NCBI GenBank assembly: GCA_902782225.1
Contig: CACZMF010000002.1
Location: forward strand, 124,001-188,000
Direction: 5' to 3'
Length of the DNA stretch: 64,000 nt
Origin: an uncultured Bacteroidia bacterium
GTDB taxonomy: Bacteria; Bacteroidota; Bacteroidia; Bacteroidales; UBA932
Shown: positions 1 through 11,185 of the stretch, piece after piece
How positions within the stretch are numbered: position 1 is the stretch's first letter
How the letters are laid out: each line of letters begins with the position of its first letter
The notes under the pieces: generated by a model
The model's input: the letters and a program-made list of their open reading frames with translations, nothing else
What the model was told of the DNA's origin: nothing
The model's database searches: none
Position numbers and translations under genes: made by a program

Positions 1-86
1 TACATGCCTGTGGAAAAGGCGCAGGACCTGATGGCCAAGAATGCCGAATTCAGTGAATTGGTTAAAGATTTAGCATTAGATATACG

Positions 87-90
<4 letters not shown>
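1..90 (+). CDS. C-terminal fragment of an upstream gene, possibly dnaX
   Basis: The frame is open from the window edge to a TGA at 88-90 and gives 29 residues ending in [12 protein letters not shown]. The tail is charged and helical, with an ending of the type seen in Bacteroidetes DNA polymerase III gamma/tau (DnaX) proteins, where a short segment about a conserved terminal helix closes the protein. That resemblance is weak and from memory only. The stop overlaps the lptB start (ATGA), so the two genes are translationally coupled and probably lie in one transcript. Nothing else can be said without the upstream sequence. Confidence 0.55.
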
Positions 91-2630
<2,540 letters not shown>

Positions 2631-2652
<22 letters not shown>

Positions 2653-3704
2653 TCGCGGCCCTGGCGGCCCTGCTCCTTTCCCTTCCCCTCTTTGCGCAGG
2701 CGGAAGGCGAAGGGTCCGTGGAAGGGGCTGAAGCCCCTGCCCTCGATATGCAGGAATACATATTCGGTCATATCGGGGACGCCTATGAGTGGCATATCAC
2801 CACGATAAACGGCAAGCACATATCCATTCCCCTGCCCTGCATCGTGGTGGATAACGGAGTCCACATATTCAGCAGCGAAAAGCTCTCGCACGGCGCCGCC
2901 CATGAAGGCTACCGCATAGCCTCCAAGGGTGAAGCCCACGAAGGCAAGCTGGTGCGCGCCTCCGACGGCTCACGCCCGTTCGACATTTCCATCACCAAAA
3001 ACGTCTGCGGGCTGCTGATAGACAGCCTGCTGCTCATCGTGCTGATACTGGCCTGCGCCCGCTGGTACCGCAGGCACGACTATCTGAAAGAGGCCCCCAG
3101 GGGCATTGCAGGCCTGCTGGAGCCCGTCATCGTGATGATAGAGAACGACGTGATCAAGGAGGCCGTAGGGCCCGAATACAAGAAATTCTCCCCCTACCTT
3201 CTGACGGCTTTCTTCTTCATACTGATAAACAACCTGATGGGCATACTGCCCGTCTTCCCCGGAGGCGCCAACATCACCGGCAATATCGCCGTGACCATGG
3301 CAATGGCCCTTTTCACCTTCCTTGCCGTCAACCTGTTCGGCAACAAGCACTACTGGAAGGACATACTCTGGCCGGACGTACCCATCTTCCTGAAAGCCAT
3401 CCCCCTGATGCCCGTCATCGAGATCATCGGGATGTTCACAAAGCCTTTCTCGCTGATGATAAGGCTCTTCGCCAACATAATGGCGGGCCATATCATGTTG
3501 CTCAGCACTATAGCGATAGTGTTCCTGACCGTCAAGCTGGGGCCAGCCGTCAACGGCTCGCTCTCCTTCATGGCGGTCATCATAGGCGTGTTCCTGGACG
3601 TGCTCGAACTTCTCGTGGCGTTCCTCCAGGCCTACGTCTTCACCATGCTCTCGTCCGTGTTCATCGGACTTGCGCACCAACACCCTGAAACAGAAACCAA
3701 TTAA
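2631..3704 (+). CDS. atpB: F1Fo ATP synthase subunit a with N-terminal signal-like extension
   Basis: Membrane subunit a, which forms the two proton half-channels against the c-ring. I chose the ATG at 2631, which overlaps the end of atpC by 22 bp. It yields 357 residues starting with a signal-peptide-like segment (MRAGRSIIAALAALLLSLP, cleavage near AQA). The open frame extends further upstream but only as an alternate frame of atpC. A periplasmic region of about 90 residues follows, as in other Bacteroidetes AtpB, before the membrane helices. The conserved segment KPFSLMIRLFANIMAGH contains the essential arginine of the a subunit. The gene is followed 12 bp later by atpE. Confidence 0.94.
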
Positions 3705-3716
3705 ATCATCATTATT

Positions 3717-3959
3717 ATGTTAGGAACAATTCTTCAAGCAGCAGCTCTCGGTAAATTCGGCGGTGCCATAGGCGCCGGCATCGTGGCCATCGCAGCCGGT
3801 ATAGGAATCGGCAAGCTCGCACAATCCACAATGGAAGCATCTGCCCGCCAGCCCGAACTGGCAGGACACCTGCGTATGACCGCCATAATCATCGGCGCTC
3901 TCATCGAAGGCGTGTGCCTTTTCGGCGTGCTGGTGTGCTTACTTGCAGTTAACAACTAG
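3717..3959 (+). CDS. atpE: F1Fo ATP synthase subunit c
   Basis: The c-ring subunit, 80 residues, forms two membrane helices joined by the polar loop ASARQPE. The ion-carrying glutamate is in the second helix (IGALIEGVCLFG). The residues following it are EG rather than the ES/ET found in sodium-binding rings, and helix 1 (AGIGIGKLAQ) lacks the usual glutamine of the sodium site, so proton coupling is predicted. This is inference from motif comparison. The gene sits between atpB and atpF, with 2 bp to atpF. Confidence 0.95.
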   Translation: MLGTILQAAALGKFGGAIGAGIVAIAAGIGIGKLAQSTMEASARQPELAGHLRMTAIIIGALIEGVCLFGVLVCLLAVNN

Positions 3960-3961
3960 TC

Positions 3962-4465
3962 ATGTCCCTCATCACCCCAGATTTCGGCCTGCTTTTCTGG
4001 ATGGTCCTGATTTTCGGGGCTGTGTTCTTCATCCTTGCAAAGTTCGGCTTTCCCGTGATCACTAAGGCGGTGCAGAAGCGCTCCGACCATATTGAGGAGT
4101 CTCTCCGTATGGCCGAAAAGGCGCGGGCAAGCATCGATGACGCCATCAGGCAGCGGGAGCAGATGCTGGAGGAGACGCGTTCCGAGCAGGACAAGATGCT
4201 CAAGGAGGCTTCGCGCACCCGTGAGGCGATACTCGGGGATGCCCGGGAGAAGGCGCAGGCCGAGGCGGCCGAAATGATACGTAACGCCCGCGCGGAAATA
4301 GCGGCGGAGAAGGAGTTCGCAATGCAGGAAATCCGTTCGGAAGTGTCGGCCCTGTCCGTGGCCGTGGCTGAAAAGGTGGTGCGCGAAAAGCTGGAATCCA
4401 CCCCCGAGCAGCAGGCATTGCTGCAGCGTTACGCTGAAGAGGCCAGGCAGGCGGAATTGAATTGA
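3962..4465 (+). CDS. atpF: F1Fo ATP synthase subunit b
   Basis: Peripheral-stalk subunit b, 167 residues. One membrane helix near the N-terminus (LLFWMVLIFGAVFFILAKF) is followed by a long charged helix rich in Glu, Arg and Ala (about residues 35-160), which dimerises to form the stator. The hinge FGFPVITKAVQKRSDHIEESL is characteristic of the family. There is a 2 bp gap from atpE. The stop codon is within 2 bp of the atpH start, consistent with coupled translation of the stator proteins. Confidence 0.95.
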   Translation: MSLITPDFGLLFWMVLIFGAVFFILAKFGFPVITKAVQKRSDHIEESLRMAEKARASIDDAIRQREQMLEETRSEQDKMLKEASRTREAILGDAREKAQAEAAEMIRNARAEIAAEKEFAMQEIRSEVSALSVAVAEKVVREKLESTPEQQALLQRYAEEARQAELN

Positions 4466-4467
4466 TC

Positions 4468-4944
4468 ATGAACTCGGGAGCAATCACAAAGCGCTACGCC
4501 ACCGCGCTCCTCCGTCTCACCCAGGAGAACGGGAGCGGGGAAAAGGTGTGCGCGCAGGTGCTCCGGATGCTCCGTGATCCGTCATCCCTGCCCTCGCCGA
4601 TGGAGCCGGACCTTCGGAGTTTCCTCACGCTCCTGGTCCGGAACGGACGTGCGCCCTACCTTCAGCGTGTCCTTCGCACTTTCGTGGACCTTCACTGCGA
4701 GGCCGCGGGCCTTGCCCACGTGATACTGACTTCCGCGGTGCCTTCGGAGGCGCTCGAGAAGCAGGTCCGCGGGTCGATCGAAAGCTCCACCGGGAAAAAG
4801 GTGCTCATGGAGACGGAGCTGGATCCTTCCCTCATCGGCGGCTACCGAGTGGAAGTGGGCGGAATGATGCTGGACGCCAGCGTGCGCCGGCAGTTTGAAT
4901 TGCTGGAACGCAATTTTATTGAAAAGAACAACAGGATAGTTTAA
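4468..4944 (+). CDS. atpH: F1Fo ATP synthase subunit delta
   Basis: Stator subunit delta (OSCP), which joins the b-subunit stalk to the top of the alpha/beta head. I took the ATG at 4468 (158 residues). An in-frame TTG at 4462 overlaps the atpF stop and would add two residues. The family signatures are the N-terminal [10 protein letters not shown] helix and the C-terminal [24 protein letters not shown]. At 158 residues it is shorter than the common 175-180, the loss being in the central loop. It is followed 2 bp later by atpA. Confidence 0.92.
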   Translation: MNSGAITKRYATALLRLTQENGSGEKVCAQVLRMLRDPSSLPSPMEPDLRSFLTLLVRNGRAPYLQRVLRTFVDLHCEAAGLAHVILTSAVPSEALEKQVRGSIESSTGKKVLMETELDPSLIGGYRVEVGGMMLDASVRRQFELLERNFIEKNNRIV

Positions 4945-4946
4945 CG

Positions 4947-6533
4947 ATGGCACAAAACTCAATAAAGGCAAGCGAGATTTCCGACATACTCCTTGAACAG
5001 CTCAAGGGAGTCGATACTTCGCTCAAATACGAGGAAGTGGGCAGCGTGTTGACCGTCAGCGACGGCGTGGCCCGCATCTACGGCCTGCAGAAGGCCGAGG
5101 CGGGCGAACTGCTGGAATTCGACTGCGGGGTCAAGGCCGTGGTGATGAACCTCGAAGAGGACAACGTGGGCGCCGTCCTGCTCGGCCCTACCGACCCCGT
5201 GAAGGAGAATATGCGCGTGCGCCGTCTTGGCCGCATTGCCGGCATCGACGTCGGTGAAGGCCTGGTGGGCAGGGTCGTGGATCCCATAGGCACGCCGCTG
5301 GACGGACTCGGTCCCGTGCAGGGTGAGACCCTGCGTATGCCGCTGGAGCGCAAGGCGCCCGGCGTCATCTTCCGCGAGCCGGTCCACGAGCCTCTGCAGA
5401 CCGGCCTGAAGGCCATAGATTCCATGATTCCTATCGGCCGCGGCCAGCGTGAGCTGATCATCGGCGACCGCCAGACCGGCAAGACCGCCATTGCCATCGA
5501 CACCATCATCAACCAGCGCAAGGGCTTCCTGGAAGGAAATCCCGTGTACTGTATCTACGTGGCAGTGGGGCAGAAGGGCTCCACGGTGGCCTCTATCGTG
5601 CAGACTCTCAGGGAAAAAGGCGCGATGGACTACACCATCGTGGTGGCCGCCACCGCTGCCGACCCTGCCGCCCTTCAGTACTACGCTCCTTTTGCGGGCG
5701 CTGCCATCGGCGAGTATTTCCGTGACACGGGCCGGCATGCCCTCGTGGTCTATGACGATCTCAGCAAGCAGGCGGTTGCCTACCGTGAGGTTTCCCTTAT
5801 CCTTCGGCGTCCTTCCGGACGCGAGGCTTATCCGGGCGACGTCTTCTACCTGCATTCCCGTCTGCTCGAGCGTGCCGCGAAGATCATTTCGCAGCAGGAG
5901 GTTGCGGAGCAGATGAACGACCTTCCGGAATCGCTGCGCGGCAAGGTCCGGGCGGGCGGTTCCCTGACGGCACTGCCCATCATCGAGACGCAGGCCGGCG
6001 ATGTGTCGGCATACATTCCGACCAACGTGATTTCCATCACCGACGGCCAGATCTATCTTGAGAGCTCCCTCTTCAACGCCGGCTTCCGTCCGGCCGTAAA
6101 TGTGGGCATTTCCGTGTCCCGAGTCGGCGGTGCGGCCCAGGTGAAGAGCATGAAGAAGGTAGCTGGCACCTTGAAGATCGACCAGGCGCAGTTCGCCGAG
6201 CTGGAGTCTTTCTCCAAGTTCTCTTCCGACCTGGACAAGGTCACGGCGATGGCTCTGGACAAGGGCCGCAAGAACAACCAGCTTCTGATCCAGCCGCAGT
6301 ATTCTCCTATGCCGGTCGGGGAGCAGGTTGCCGTGCTGTATTGCGGCACGAGGGGGCTCATGGCTGATATTGAGATTGACCAGGTGATCGAGTTCCAGCG
6401 TCTTTTCCTCGAGCGTATGAGGGCATCCTGCGCTGATGTTCTGGCTGAGCTTGAGGCGGGGGCTGTGTCTTCCGGGGCGGAGGAGCGTATTAAGGGTATT
6501 GCGGCTGATGTATGTCGTCTCTTAGGGAAGTAA
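4947..6533 (+). CDS. atpA: F1Fo ATP synthase subunit alpha
   Basis: Non-catalytic nucleotide-binding subunit of the F1 head, 528 residues, full length. The P-loop GDRQTGKT is at residues 173-180. The stretch [14 protein letters not shown] carries the arginine finger that completes the catalytic site of the neighbouring beta subunit. The gene follows atpH after 2 bp, and its last 22 bp overlap the start of atpG in a different frame. Confidence 0.98.
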   Translation: MAQNSIKASEISDILLEQLKGVDTSLKYEEVGSVLTVSDGVARIYGLQKAEAGELLEFDCGVKAVVMNLEEDNVGAVLLGPTDPVKENMRVRRLGRIAGIDVGEGLVGRVVDPIGTPLDGLGPVQGETLRMPLERKAPGVIFREPVHEPLQTGLKAIDSMIPIGRGQRELIIGDRQTGKTAIAIDTIINQRKGFLEGNPVYCIYVAVGQKGSTVASIVQTLREKGAMDYTIVVAATAADPAALQYYAPFAGAAIGEYFRDTGRHALVVYDDLSKQAVAYREVSLILRRPSGREAYPGDVFYLHSRLLERAAKIISQQEVAEQMNDLPESLRGKVRAGGSLTALPIIETQAGDVSAYIPTNVISITDGQIYLESSLFNAGFRPAVNVGISVSRVGGAAQVKSMKKVAGTLKIDQAQFAELESFSKFSSDLDKVTAMALDKGRKNNQLLIQPQYSPMPVGEQVAVLYCGTRGLMADIEIDQVIEFQRLFLERMRASCADVLAELEAGAVSSGAEERIKGIAADVCRLLGK

Positions 6534-7699
6534 AGGATCGTATCGCTTCTGTGCGTGGCACGCTGAAGATCACTTCGGCGATGAAGCTTGTGGCGTCTTC
6601 CAAGTTGCGGAGGGCGCAGAGGGCGATCGAGGCGTTGCGGCCGTATGAGGAGGCACTTGCTTCCATGCTGGCGGCTGCCTCATCTAGTGCATTTATGGCC
6701 GGTGGGGTATGGGGTCAAAGGGCCATAAACTTAGGACAAAGGCCCTTTGACCCCATACCCCGCCGGCCTGAAGATCCCGTAGAGTCAGGACAAAGGCCCT
6801 TTGACCCCATACCCCGCCGGCCTGAAGATCCCGCAGAGTCGGGACAAAGGCCCCTGGGACCATCTCCCCGCCGGCCTGAAGATTCTGCAGAGTCGGGAGA
6901 TGGGGATGAGCGGCCGGGAAGGGCTGTGGTGGTGGCTTTTTCGAGCAACAGCTCGATGTGCGGGGCGTTTAATTCAAACGTAATCAAGCGCACTCTCAGT
7001 GAGATCCGTGCGATCAGCGCTTCCGGCCGGCAGGTCGAGGCCTGGGCATTTGGAAAGAAGGTTGCCGAGGCGCTTCGTAAGGCGTCCGTTCCGGTGGAGC
7101 GTGATTATACGTCGCTGGTGTCGCATAGCGAGTATTCTGCCGTGGCTGCGATTGCGGAGGATCTTCGTGCGCTTTATGCTTCCGGCGATGTGGACAGCGT
7201 CCTGCTGGTCTACAACCATTTCGTCAGCACCGGCCGGCAGGAAGTCGTCGTGGAGCCGTATCTCGGTGCCGCGCAACTCCCTGACCTTCAAGAAATTGCG
7301 CAATTTGCCTGCATGGAAAAAGATGCAGGCAAAAGCGGTAAGGTGCTGAGGGATAGGGAGATAGGGGGCACCGGCGGCACGAACAGCATGAACGGCACGA
7401 ACGGCACGAACAGCATGAACGGCACGAACAGCACGGACGGCACGGAGGGGGACTATATATTGGAGCCGTCGAGGGGCGGGCTGCTGGAGTTCCTGATGCC
7501 GCAGGTGCTGGATCTGCGGCTGTATGCGGCCCTGCTGGATTCTGCAGCGGCGGAGCATGCCGCCCGCATGATAGCAATGCAGGCTGCCACCGACAATGGT
7601 GAGAGCCTGCTTGCGGAGCTTACGCTCGAGTATAACAAGGGGCGCCAGCAGAAGATCACCTCCGAGATTCTCGATCTCGTGGGCGGCTCGGCGCAATAA
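6512..7699 (+). CDS. atpG: F1Fo ATP synthase subunit gamma, enlarged by in-frame repeat insertions
   Basis: Rotor shaft of F1. The N-terminal coiled-coil helix ([21 protein letters not shown]), the middle Rossmann-like domain ([18 protein letters not shown]) and the C-terminal helix ([15 protein letters not shown], ending EILDLVGG) are all intact. The protein is 395 residues against about 290 for the family. The excess lies in two places. Residues about 62-128 hold three copies of an 18-residue proline/arginine-rich unit. Residues about 287-312 hold a Gly-Thr-Asn-Ser-Met low-complexity run. Both fall in loops known to vary in gamma subunits, so the reading frame and probably function survive. 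It overlaps atpA by 22 bp and ends 2 bp before the convergent gene; no terminator is visible at this junction. Confidence 0.93.
   Translation: MSSLREVKDRIASVRGTLKITSAMKLVASSKLRRAQRAIEALRPYEEALASMLAAASSSAFMAGGVWGQRAINLGQRPFDPIPRRPEDPVESGQRPFDPIPRRPEDPAESGQRPLGPSPRRPEDSAESGDGDERPGRAVVVAFSSNSSMCGAFNSNVIKRTLSEIRAISASGRQVEAWAFGKKVAEALRKASVPVERDYTSLVSHSEYSAVAAIAEDLRALYASGDVDSVLLVYNHFVSTGRQEVVVEPYLGAAQLPDLQEIAQFACMEKDAGKSGKVLRDREIGGTGGTNSMNGTNGTNSMNGTNSTDGTEGDYILEPSRGGLLEFLMPQVLDLRLYAALLDSAAAEHAARMIAMQAATDNGESLLAELTLEYNKGRQQKITSEILDLVGGSAQ
6697..6768 (+). repeat. 28-bp inverted repeat inside atpG
   Basis: The arms 6697-6724 and 6741-6768 are reverse complements at 27 of 28 positions and are separated by a 16-base spacer. 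The mRNA of atpG could fold this into a long hairpin in the middle of the coding region. The right arm is also the first part of the 54-bp tandem unit. The palindrome translates without a stop in the atpG frame, as do Rickettsia-type palindromic elements that enter genes in frame. Confidence 0.9.
6734..6895 (+). repeat. Three tandem 54-bp repeats inside atpG
   Basis: Units 6734-6787, 6788-6841 and 6842-6895 each encode an 18-residue block of the type [18 protein letters not shown]. Units 1 and 2 differ at only two bases; unit 3 is more diverged ([18 protein letters not shown]). The period is a multiple of three, so copy-number change would not break the frame. Together with the inverted repeat this forms the first gamma-subunit insertion. 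Confidence 0.93.
7293..7333 (+). repeat. Overlapping palindromes inside atpG
   Basis: The sequence 7293-7306 is a perfect 14-bp palindrome (AAATTGCGCAATTT). Its right end overlaps a perfect 11-bp inverted repeat with arms 7304-7314 and 7323-7333 around an 8-base loop. The two structures cannot form at the same time. They lie about 40 bp before the low-complexity run. Confidence 0.8.
7371..7447 (+). repeat. Nine-base tandem repeat run inside atpG
   Basis: The stretch is built from a GGCACGAAC-like nonamer that alternates with a variant carrying AGCATG, giving a Thr-Asn-Ser-Met-Asn-Gly protein run at residues about 287-312. It stands immediately before the conserved DYILEPS segment of gamma. 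The unit is divisible by three, so length variation would remain in frame. Confidence 0.85.
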
Positions 7700-7701
7700 T
7701 C

Positions 7702-8559
7702 TTAAAAAGCGTATCCCAGACTGACGAGGAAGCTGTTGCCCAGCGTCTCGGACAGGAACACGTATGCTGCATCCAGTCTTATGCCTATGAATTTGGCTCC
7801 TATGCCCACTGATGCGAAGGTGGGCAGAGCCTTGGACGGGTCGCCGTAGTGGAAACCGGCGCGGGCAAACACCATGTCCGCGAAGCCGTATTCGACTCCG
7901 AGGGCGGCCATAAGCGCTCCGCTGAAGAGGTAATCCACTTCTGCATCGGCCCTGAGGCCCTCCAGGGGCCTGTATTCGCCGCTTATGGCAACCAGGGCAG
8001 GCAGAGCATAGGCCCCGCTCCCATAGTTGATATTTGAGCCGATATTGCGGCCTGCGATGGCAGCGGACCATTTTTCTCCGCCGTAGCTTGCAAAGATGTC
8101 GCCGCAGAAGGCGCTTCCCTTGCCGTCGTTGGAGAGATATGAAGTCACTGCGCGCAGTTTCAGGCCGGCGTAGAAATGGTCATTGATAAAGTATGTGCCG
8201 CCGAGGGCGATGTTGAAGTCGTAGGGCTTGAAAGTGTTCTTGACTTTGCCCTGCTCGCCGGCTTCTTCATAGGGGCTGTCCTGGAAAGTCTTGCCTTCCA
8301 GGGTGAGGAGTATGCTCCGTCCCAGGCACAGGGAGGCTTCGCCGCCGATTACCGTGCTTTTTATGGCCTTTGGAGCCCATATGCCGAAATAGGCCTGGGC
8401 ATCCATCGAGAAGTCGTTGGTGAGGGGCCTGGACACGCCGCCCATAGCCAGCGAACGGCTGTCGGTGGGAATGAGCAGTGAAGGAACGCTCTGTGCCGCT
8501 GCACCCAGTGCAAGACAGGCCGCCGTGATTGAAAGGATGAGTCTTTTCATAGCCATCAT
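7702..8559 (-). CDS. PorV/PorQ-like outer-membrane beta-barrel protein
   Basis: The 285-residue protein has a signal peptide (cleavage near AAAQS) and an N-terminal motif RSLAMGGVSRP. That motif and the closing aromatic strand GNSFLVSLGYAF are the signature of the PorV/PorQ branch of FadL-like barrels in Bacteroidetes. PorV shuttles or anchors T9SS cargo at the cell surface; PorQ acts with the PorU sortase. The directly preceding gene (overlap ATGA) encodes a protease with a T9SS sorting tail, which supports a role in its surface delivery. Whether this is the housekeeping PorV/Q or a dedicated paralogue cannot be told here. An alternative start is the third ATG (8550), giving MKRLILSITAACLALG. 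Confidence 0.7.
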   Translation of the reverse strand: MMAMKRLILSITAACLALGAAAQSVPSLLIPTDSRSLAMGGVSRPLTNDFSMDAQAYFGIWAPKAIKSTVIGGEASLCLGRSILLTLEGKTFQDSPYEEAGEQGKVKNTFKPYDFNIALGGTYFINDHFYAGLKLRAVTSYLSNDGKGSAFCGDIFASYGGEKWSAAIAGRNIGSNINYGSGAYALPALVAISGEYRPLEGLRADAEVDYLFSGALMAALGVEYGFADMVFARAGFHYGDPSKALPTFASVGIGAKFIGIRLDAAYVFLSETLGNSFLVSLGYAF

Positions 8560-11180
8560 ATTTTGACGATTGTGTAGGTCCCGTCAATGCCTGCGCCCTT
8601 GATGTTGACGGAATATGCTCCCGGATCGAAGCCGGTGACGTCGATGGCGATGGGGAAGAACGGGGAACTCTCGCTCTTGGAGGAATACACCACAGCACCT
8701 ATTTTGTTGATGATGGTGATTTCAAACGTCCCTTCTGCCGCAGGGCGTATGTTGAGCTTGGTTTTCACCGGATTGGGGTAGATATCCACGGAACGGTTGG
8801 GCTCCTTCACGAAAACGCGGAACATCAGGGAGTCGCTTGCGCCGCGGGCGTCTGTGGCTTTCACCTTTGCTTCCGCAAGACCGTAGCCAAGGGCAATTAT
8901 ACGCAGGGTGCCCTCGTCAGGGTAGAGGTGGACAACTCCTGCGGGAGAAGTACTGACGCTGTATTCCGGAGTCTCGCCGTCCTCATCGATGAACAAGCTC
9001 GCAAAACCGTGCTCCTGATACTCTCCAAGGGCCTTGAACAATATGTTGTCTATCTTTGATGCTGCCTTCGGTCCATGGTTGGGCTGCACTTCTCCGGTGA
9101 GGGTCCTGGTGGTGCCCAGCCCGTATTTGTCCGTGGCCGTGATGGCTATGGAGATAGGGCCGTAGTCTGCCTTCAGTGCATCCACCGTGCAGCGCAGCTT
9201 GCCGTCCACGAAATCCCATTCCACAAAGTCGGAAGCGGTCTCGACACTTATTTTGAACTCATGTCCGTCCGGTTCGAAAATGGGAATCTCGAATGTGCGT
9301 TTTTCGAACGCCTTGAAAGACATGTCGAGGCCGGCCGGCAGGTCGATGACAGGGGCTGAATTGGGGCCCGTCTTGACTTGGGCGATTTCGGAAAGGGCTG
9401 AATAGTTGCGGACGTAGTCATATGCGGCCACGGCCACGAAGTAGTCTTTTTCGAATTCGAAATCTTCCATGGTCAGCGACAAGTCGCTTCCGATCTCGAG
9501 ACGGCCTGCTTCAACGTCTGAAAATGCCACCCCCTCCGGAATCATTGACGGATCGAGATTGGCGAAGACGCTTCGGTCGGGGCTGACAATCACCCTGCAT
9601 CCGTAGGCCTTGACTTCGTCGGGATCGGCAGTCACCTTCATCGAGACGCTGATGAAATTGGACCTGGCGCTGCATTCCTGCACTTTGGTCGGCTCTGGAG
9701 CCGTGGTCCCGCCGTAGCTGAAAGACCCCATGGCGTCGACCAGAGGCCCTATCCTGCTTAAATAAGGAGCTTTATCTTTGTTCGCTCCTCCGAGGAGCCG
9801 ATCCACGAGCATCTCATTGGTGAAGCCAGGGCCTCCGAAATAGGAAGCGATGAGGGCTGCCACGCCGCTAACGTGCGGGCAGGCCATTGATGTGCCCTGC
9901 ATATTTGCATATTTGCTCTGATCGACACAACTAAGGATCGTAGGCCCTTCCTTGGCGTCTCCGCCAGGTGCGCATATATCCACCCAGTCTCCAAAGTTGG
10001 AATAATATGCCCGGCCGCCTTTGGCGCTCACGGCGCCCACTGCGACAACATTTTCGTATTCAGCCGGCCAGGCATGCTGCCAGCTCTCGTTCCCGGCTGC
10101 AAATATCACCACACCGCCTTTCATGGGGCTGTCTGCCCGCTGGTTGCCGTTTTTGTCGCATCCCGCGTTCTTGATAAAATAGTCTATTGCTGTCCTAAGG
10201 GTTTTGAAGCCGGGATTCCTGTCTCCCCTTGAGGCTTCTGTCTCAGATTCATACACAAATCCCCAGCTGTTGCTGGAGATAACTGCACCGTGGTCCGCAG
10301 CCCACACAAATGCACCGGCATCATCCCCGCCAAGGGTATTGTGCTCAGCATCCGGGTCCGGGTTGTCCATCATAATGGCGCAGGACATTATCCTCACGCC
10401 GGGCTCTCCCTTCCGTCCTCCTGCTATTCCGCTGATGCCCACGCCATTGTCGTTGACTGCGGCTATGATTCCGGCGCAGTGTGTGCCGTGGTCGTCGGCA
10501 GGGATGCTGTATCCGGAATAACCATCGACGAAACACTTGCTTCCGTCGGGGCCGGCAGGCAGGGTGATAGCTTTGAGGTCGGGGTGGTCGAGCTGGACGC
10601 CTCCGTCCATCACGGCAACGATGACGTCATTGCTGCCGGCGGTGAAGCGCTCCCACACAGGATAGACATTGATGTCTATACCGGCTTTGTGGGTGGAGGC
10701 AGGAGTGCCGGGGTTGTAGAGCGACCACTGCTTGTCAGCGTAGGGATCATTGAAGAAAGCTTGATACTTGATCCTCCTTTTAGGCTCGGCAGATATTACT
10801 CCGGGAATGCCGTAGAAGTCATTCGACGCCTTGGTCACGGCAATTTCCGGACTGAACCGGACGCGATACCAGCGGTGCAGGCCGGCCTCGCGGTGGCGGG
10901 GCTCCCACTCCCCGGCATCGGGGAAAATACGTTCCACGGATGTGACTCCCAGGGATGAGAACGCGGAGTTCAGGCCCGGGGATTTGGTCTCGAGGCAGCC
11001 TGTTTGCAAGCCTTCTTCAAGCAAAGCCGTCATTTCTTCGGAGAACTCGACGTTGAGCACTCCGGGGATTATGGCCTGGGCAGTCTCTGCTTTGGGGCCG
11101 GAGAGTTCCGGTTCGGTCGGAGCCTGTATCGTGCAGGACGCCAGAGCCAGAAGTGTGGCAAGTATGCAAGTTTTTCGCAT
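8556..11180 (-). CDS. Subtilisin-like (S8) serine protease with lipoprotein signal and T9SS sorting domain
   Basis: An 874-residue secreted protease. The N-terminus MRKTCILATLLALASC is a lipoprotein signal with Cys16. A propeptide-like region follows (about 35-130). The S8 catalytic domain has Asp192 (VAVMDGGVQLDHP), His231 (DDHGTHCAG) and Ser431 (QGTSMACPHVSG), with the oxyanion Asn in AAGNES. A fibronectin-III-like segment and other beta domains occupy about 490-790. The last 75 residues are a type A T9SS sorting domain (VDIYPNPVKTKLNIRP, ending YTIVKI). A lipobox together with a T9SS tail is unusual, because T9SS cargo normally carries a type I signal. The gene lies 5 bp after the preceding gene and overlaps the PorV-like gene. 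Confidence 0.9.
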   Translation of the reverse strand: MRKTCILATLLALASCTIQAPTEPELSGPKAETAQAIIPGVLNVEFSEEMTALLEEGLQTGCLETKSPGLNSAFSSLGVTSVERIFPDAGEWEPRHREAGLHRWYRVRFSPEIAVTKASNDFYGIPGVISAEPKRRIKYQAFFNDPYADKQWSLYNPGTPASTHKAGIDINVYPVWERFTAGSNDVIVAVMDGGVQLDHPDLKAITLPAGPDGSKCFVDGYSGYSIPADDHGTHCAGIIAAVNDNGVGISGIAGGRKGEPGVRIMSCAIMMDNPDPDAEHNTLGGDDAGAFVWAADHGAVISSNSWGFVYESETEASRGDRNPGFKTLRTAIDYFIKNAGCDKNGNQRADSPMKGGVVIFAAGNESWQHAWPAEYENVVAVGAVSAKGGRAYYSNFGDWVDICAPGGDAKEGPTILSCVDQSKYANMQGTSMACPHVSGVAALIASYFGGPGFTNEMLVDRLLGGANKDKAPYLSRIGPLVDAMGSFSYGGTTAPEPTKVQECSARSNFISVSMKVTADPDEVKAYGCRVIVSPDRSVFANLDPSMIPEGVAFSDVEAGRLEIGSDLSLTMEDFEFEKDYFVAVAAYDYVRNYSALSEIAQVKTGPNSAPVIDLPAGLDMSFKAFEKRTFEIPIFEPDGHEFKISVETASDFVEWDFVDGKLRCTVDALKADYGPISIAITATDKYGLGTTRTLTGEVQPNHGPKAASKIDNILFKALGEYQEHGFASLFIDEDGETPEYSVSTSPAGVVHLYPDEGTLRIIALGYGLAEAKVKATDARGASDSLMFRVFVKEPNRSVDIYPNPVKTKLNIRPAAEGTFEITIINKIGAVVYSSKSESSPFFPIAIDVTGFDPGAYSVNIKGAGIDGTYTIVKI

Positions 11181-11185
11181 AAAGT

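Noticed and set aside
3717-3959. Sodium-coupled c-ring
   Set aside because: The second-helix EG context and the absence of a helix-1 glutamine argue for proton coupling.
6974-8071. Minus-strand frame across the end of atpG and the PorV-like gene
   Set aside because: It is antisense to atpG and out of frame in the PorV-like gene; its Arg/Val/His-Ala periodicity merely mirrors the nonamer repeats.
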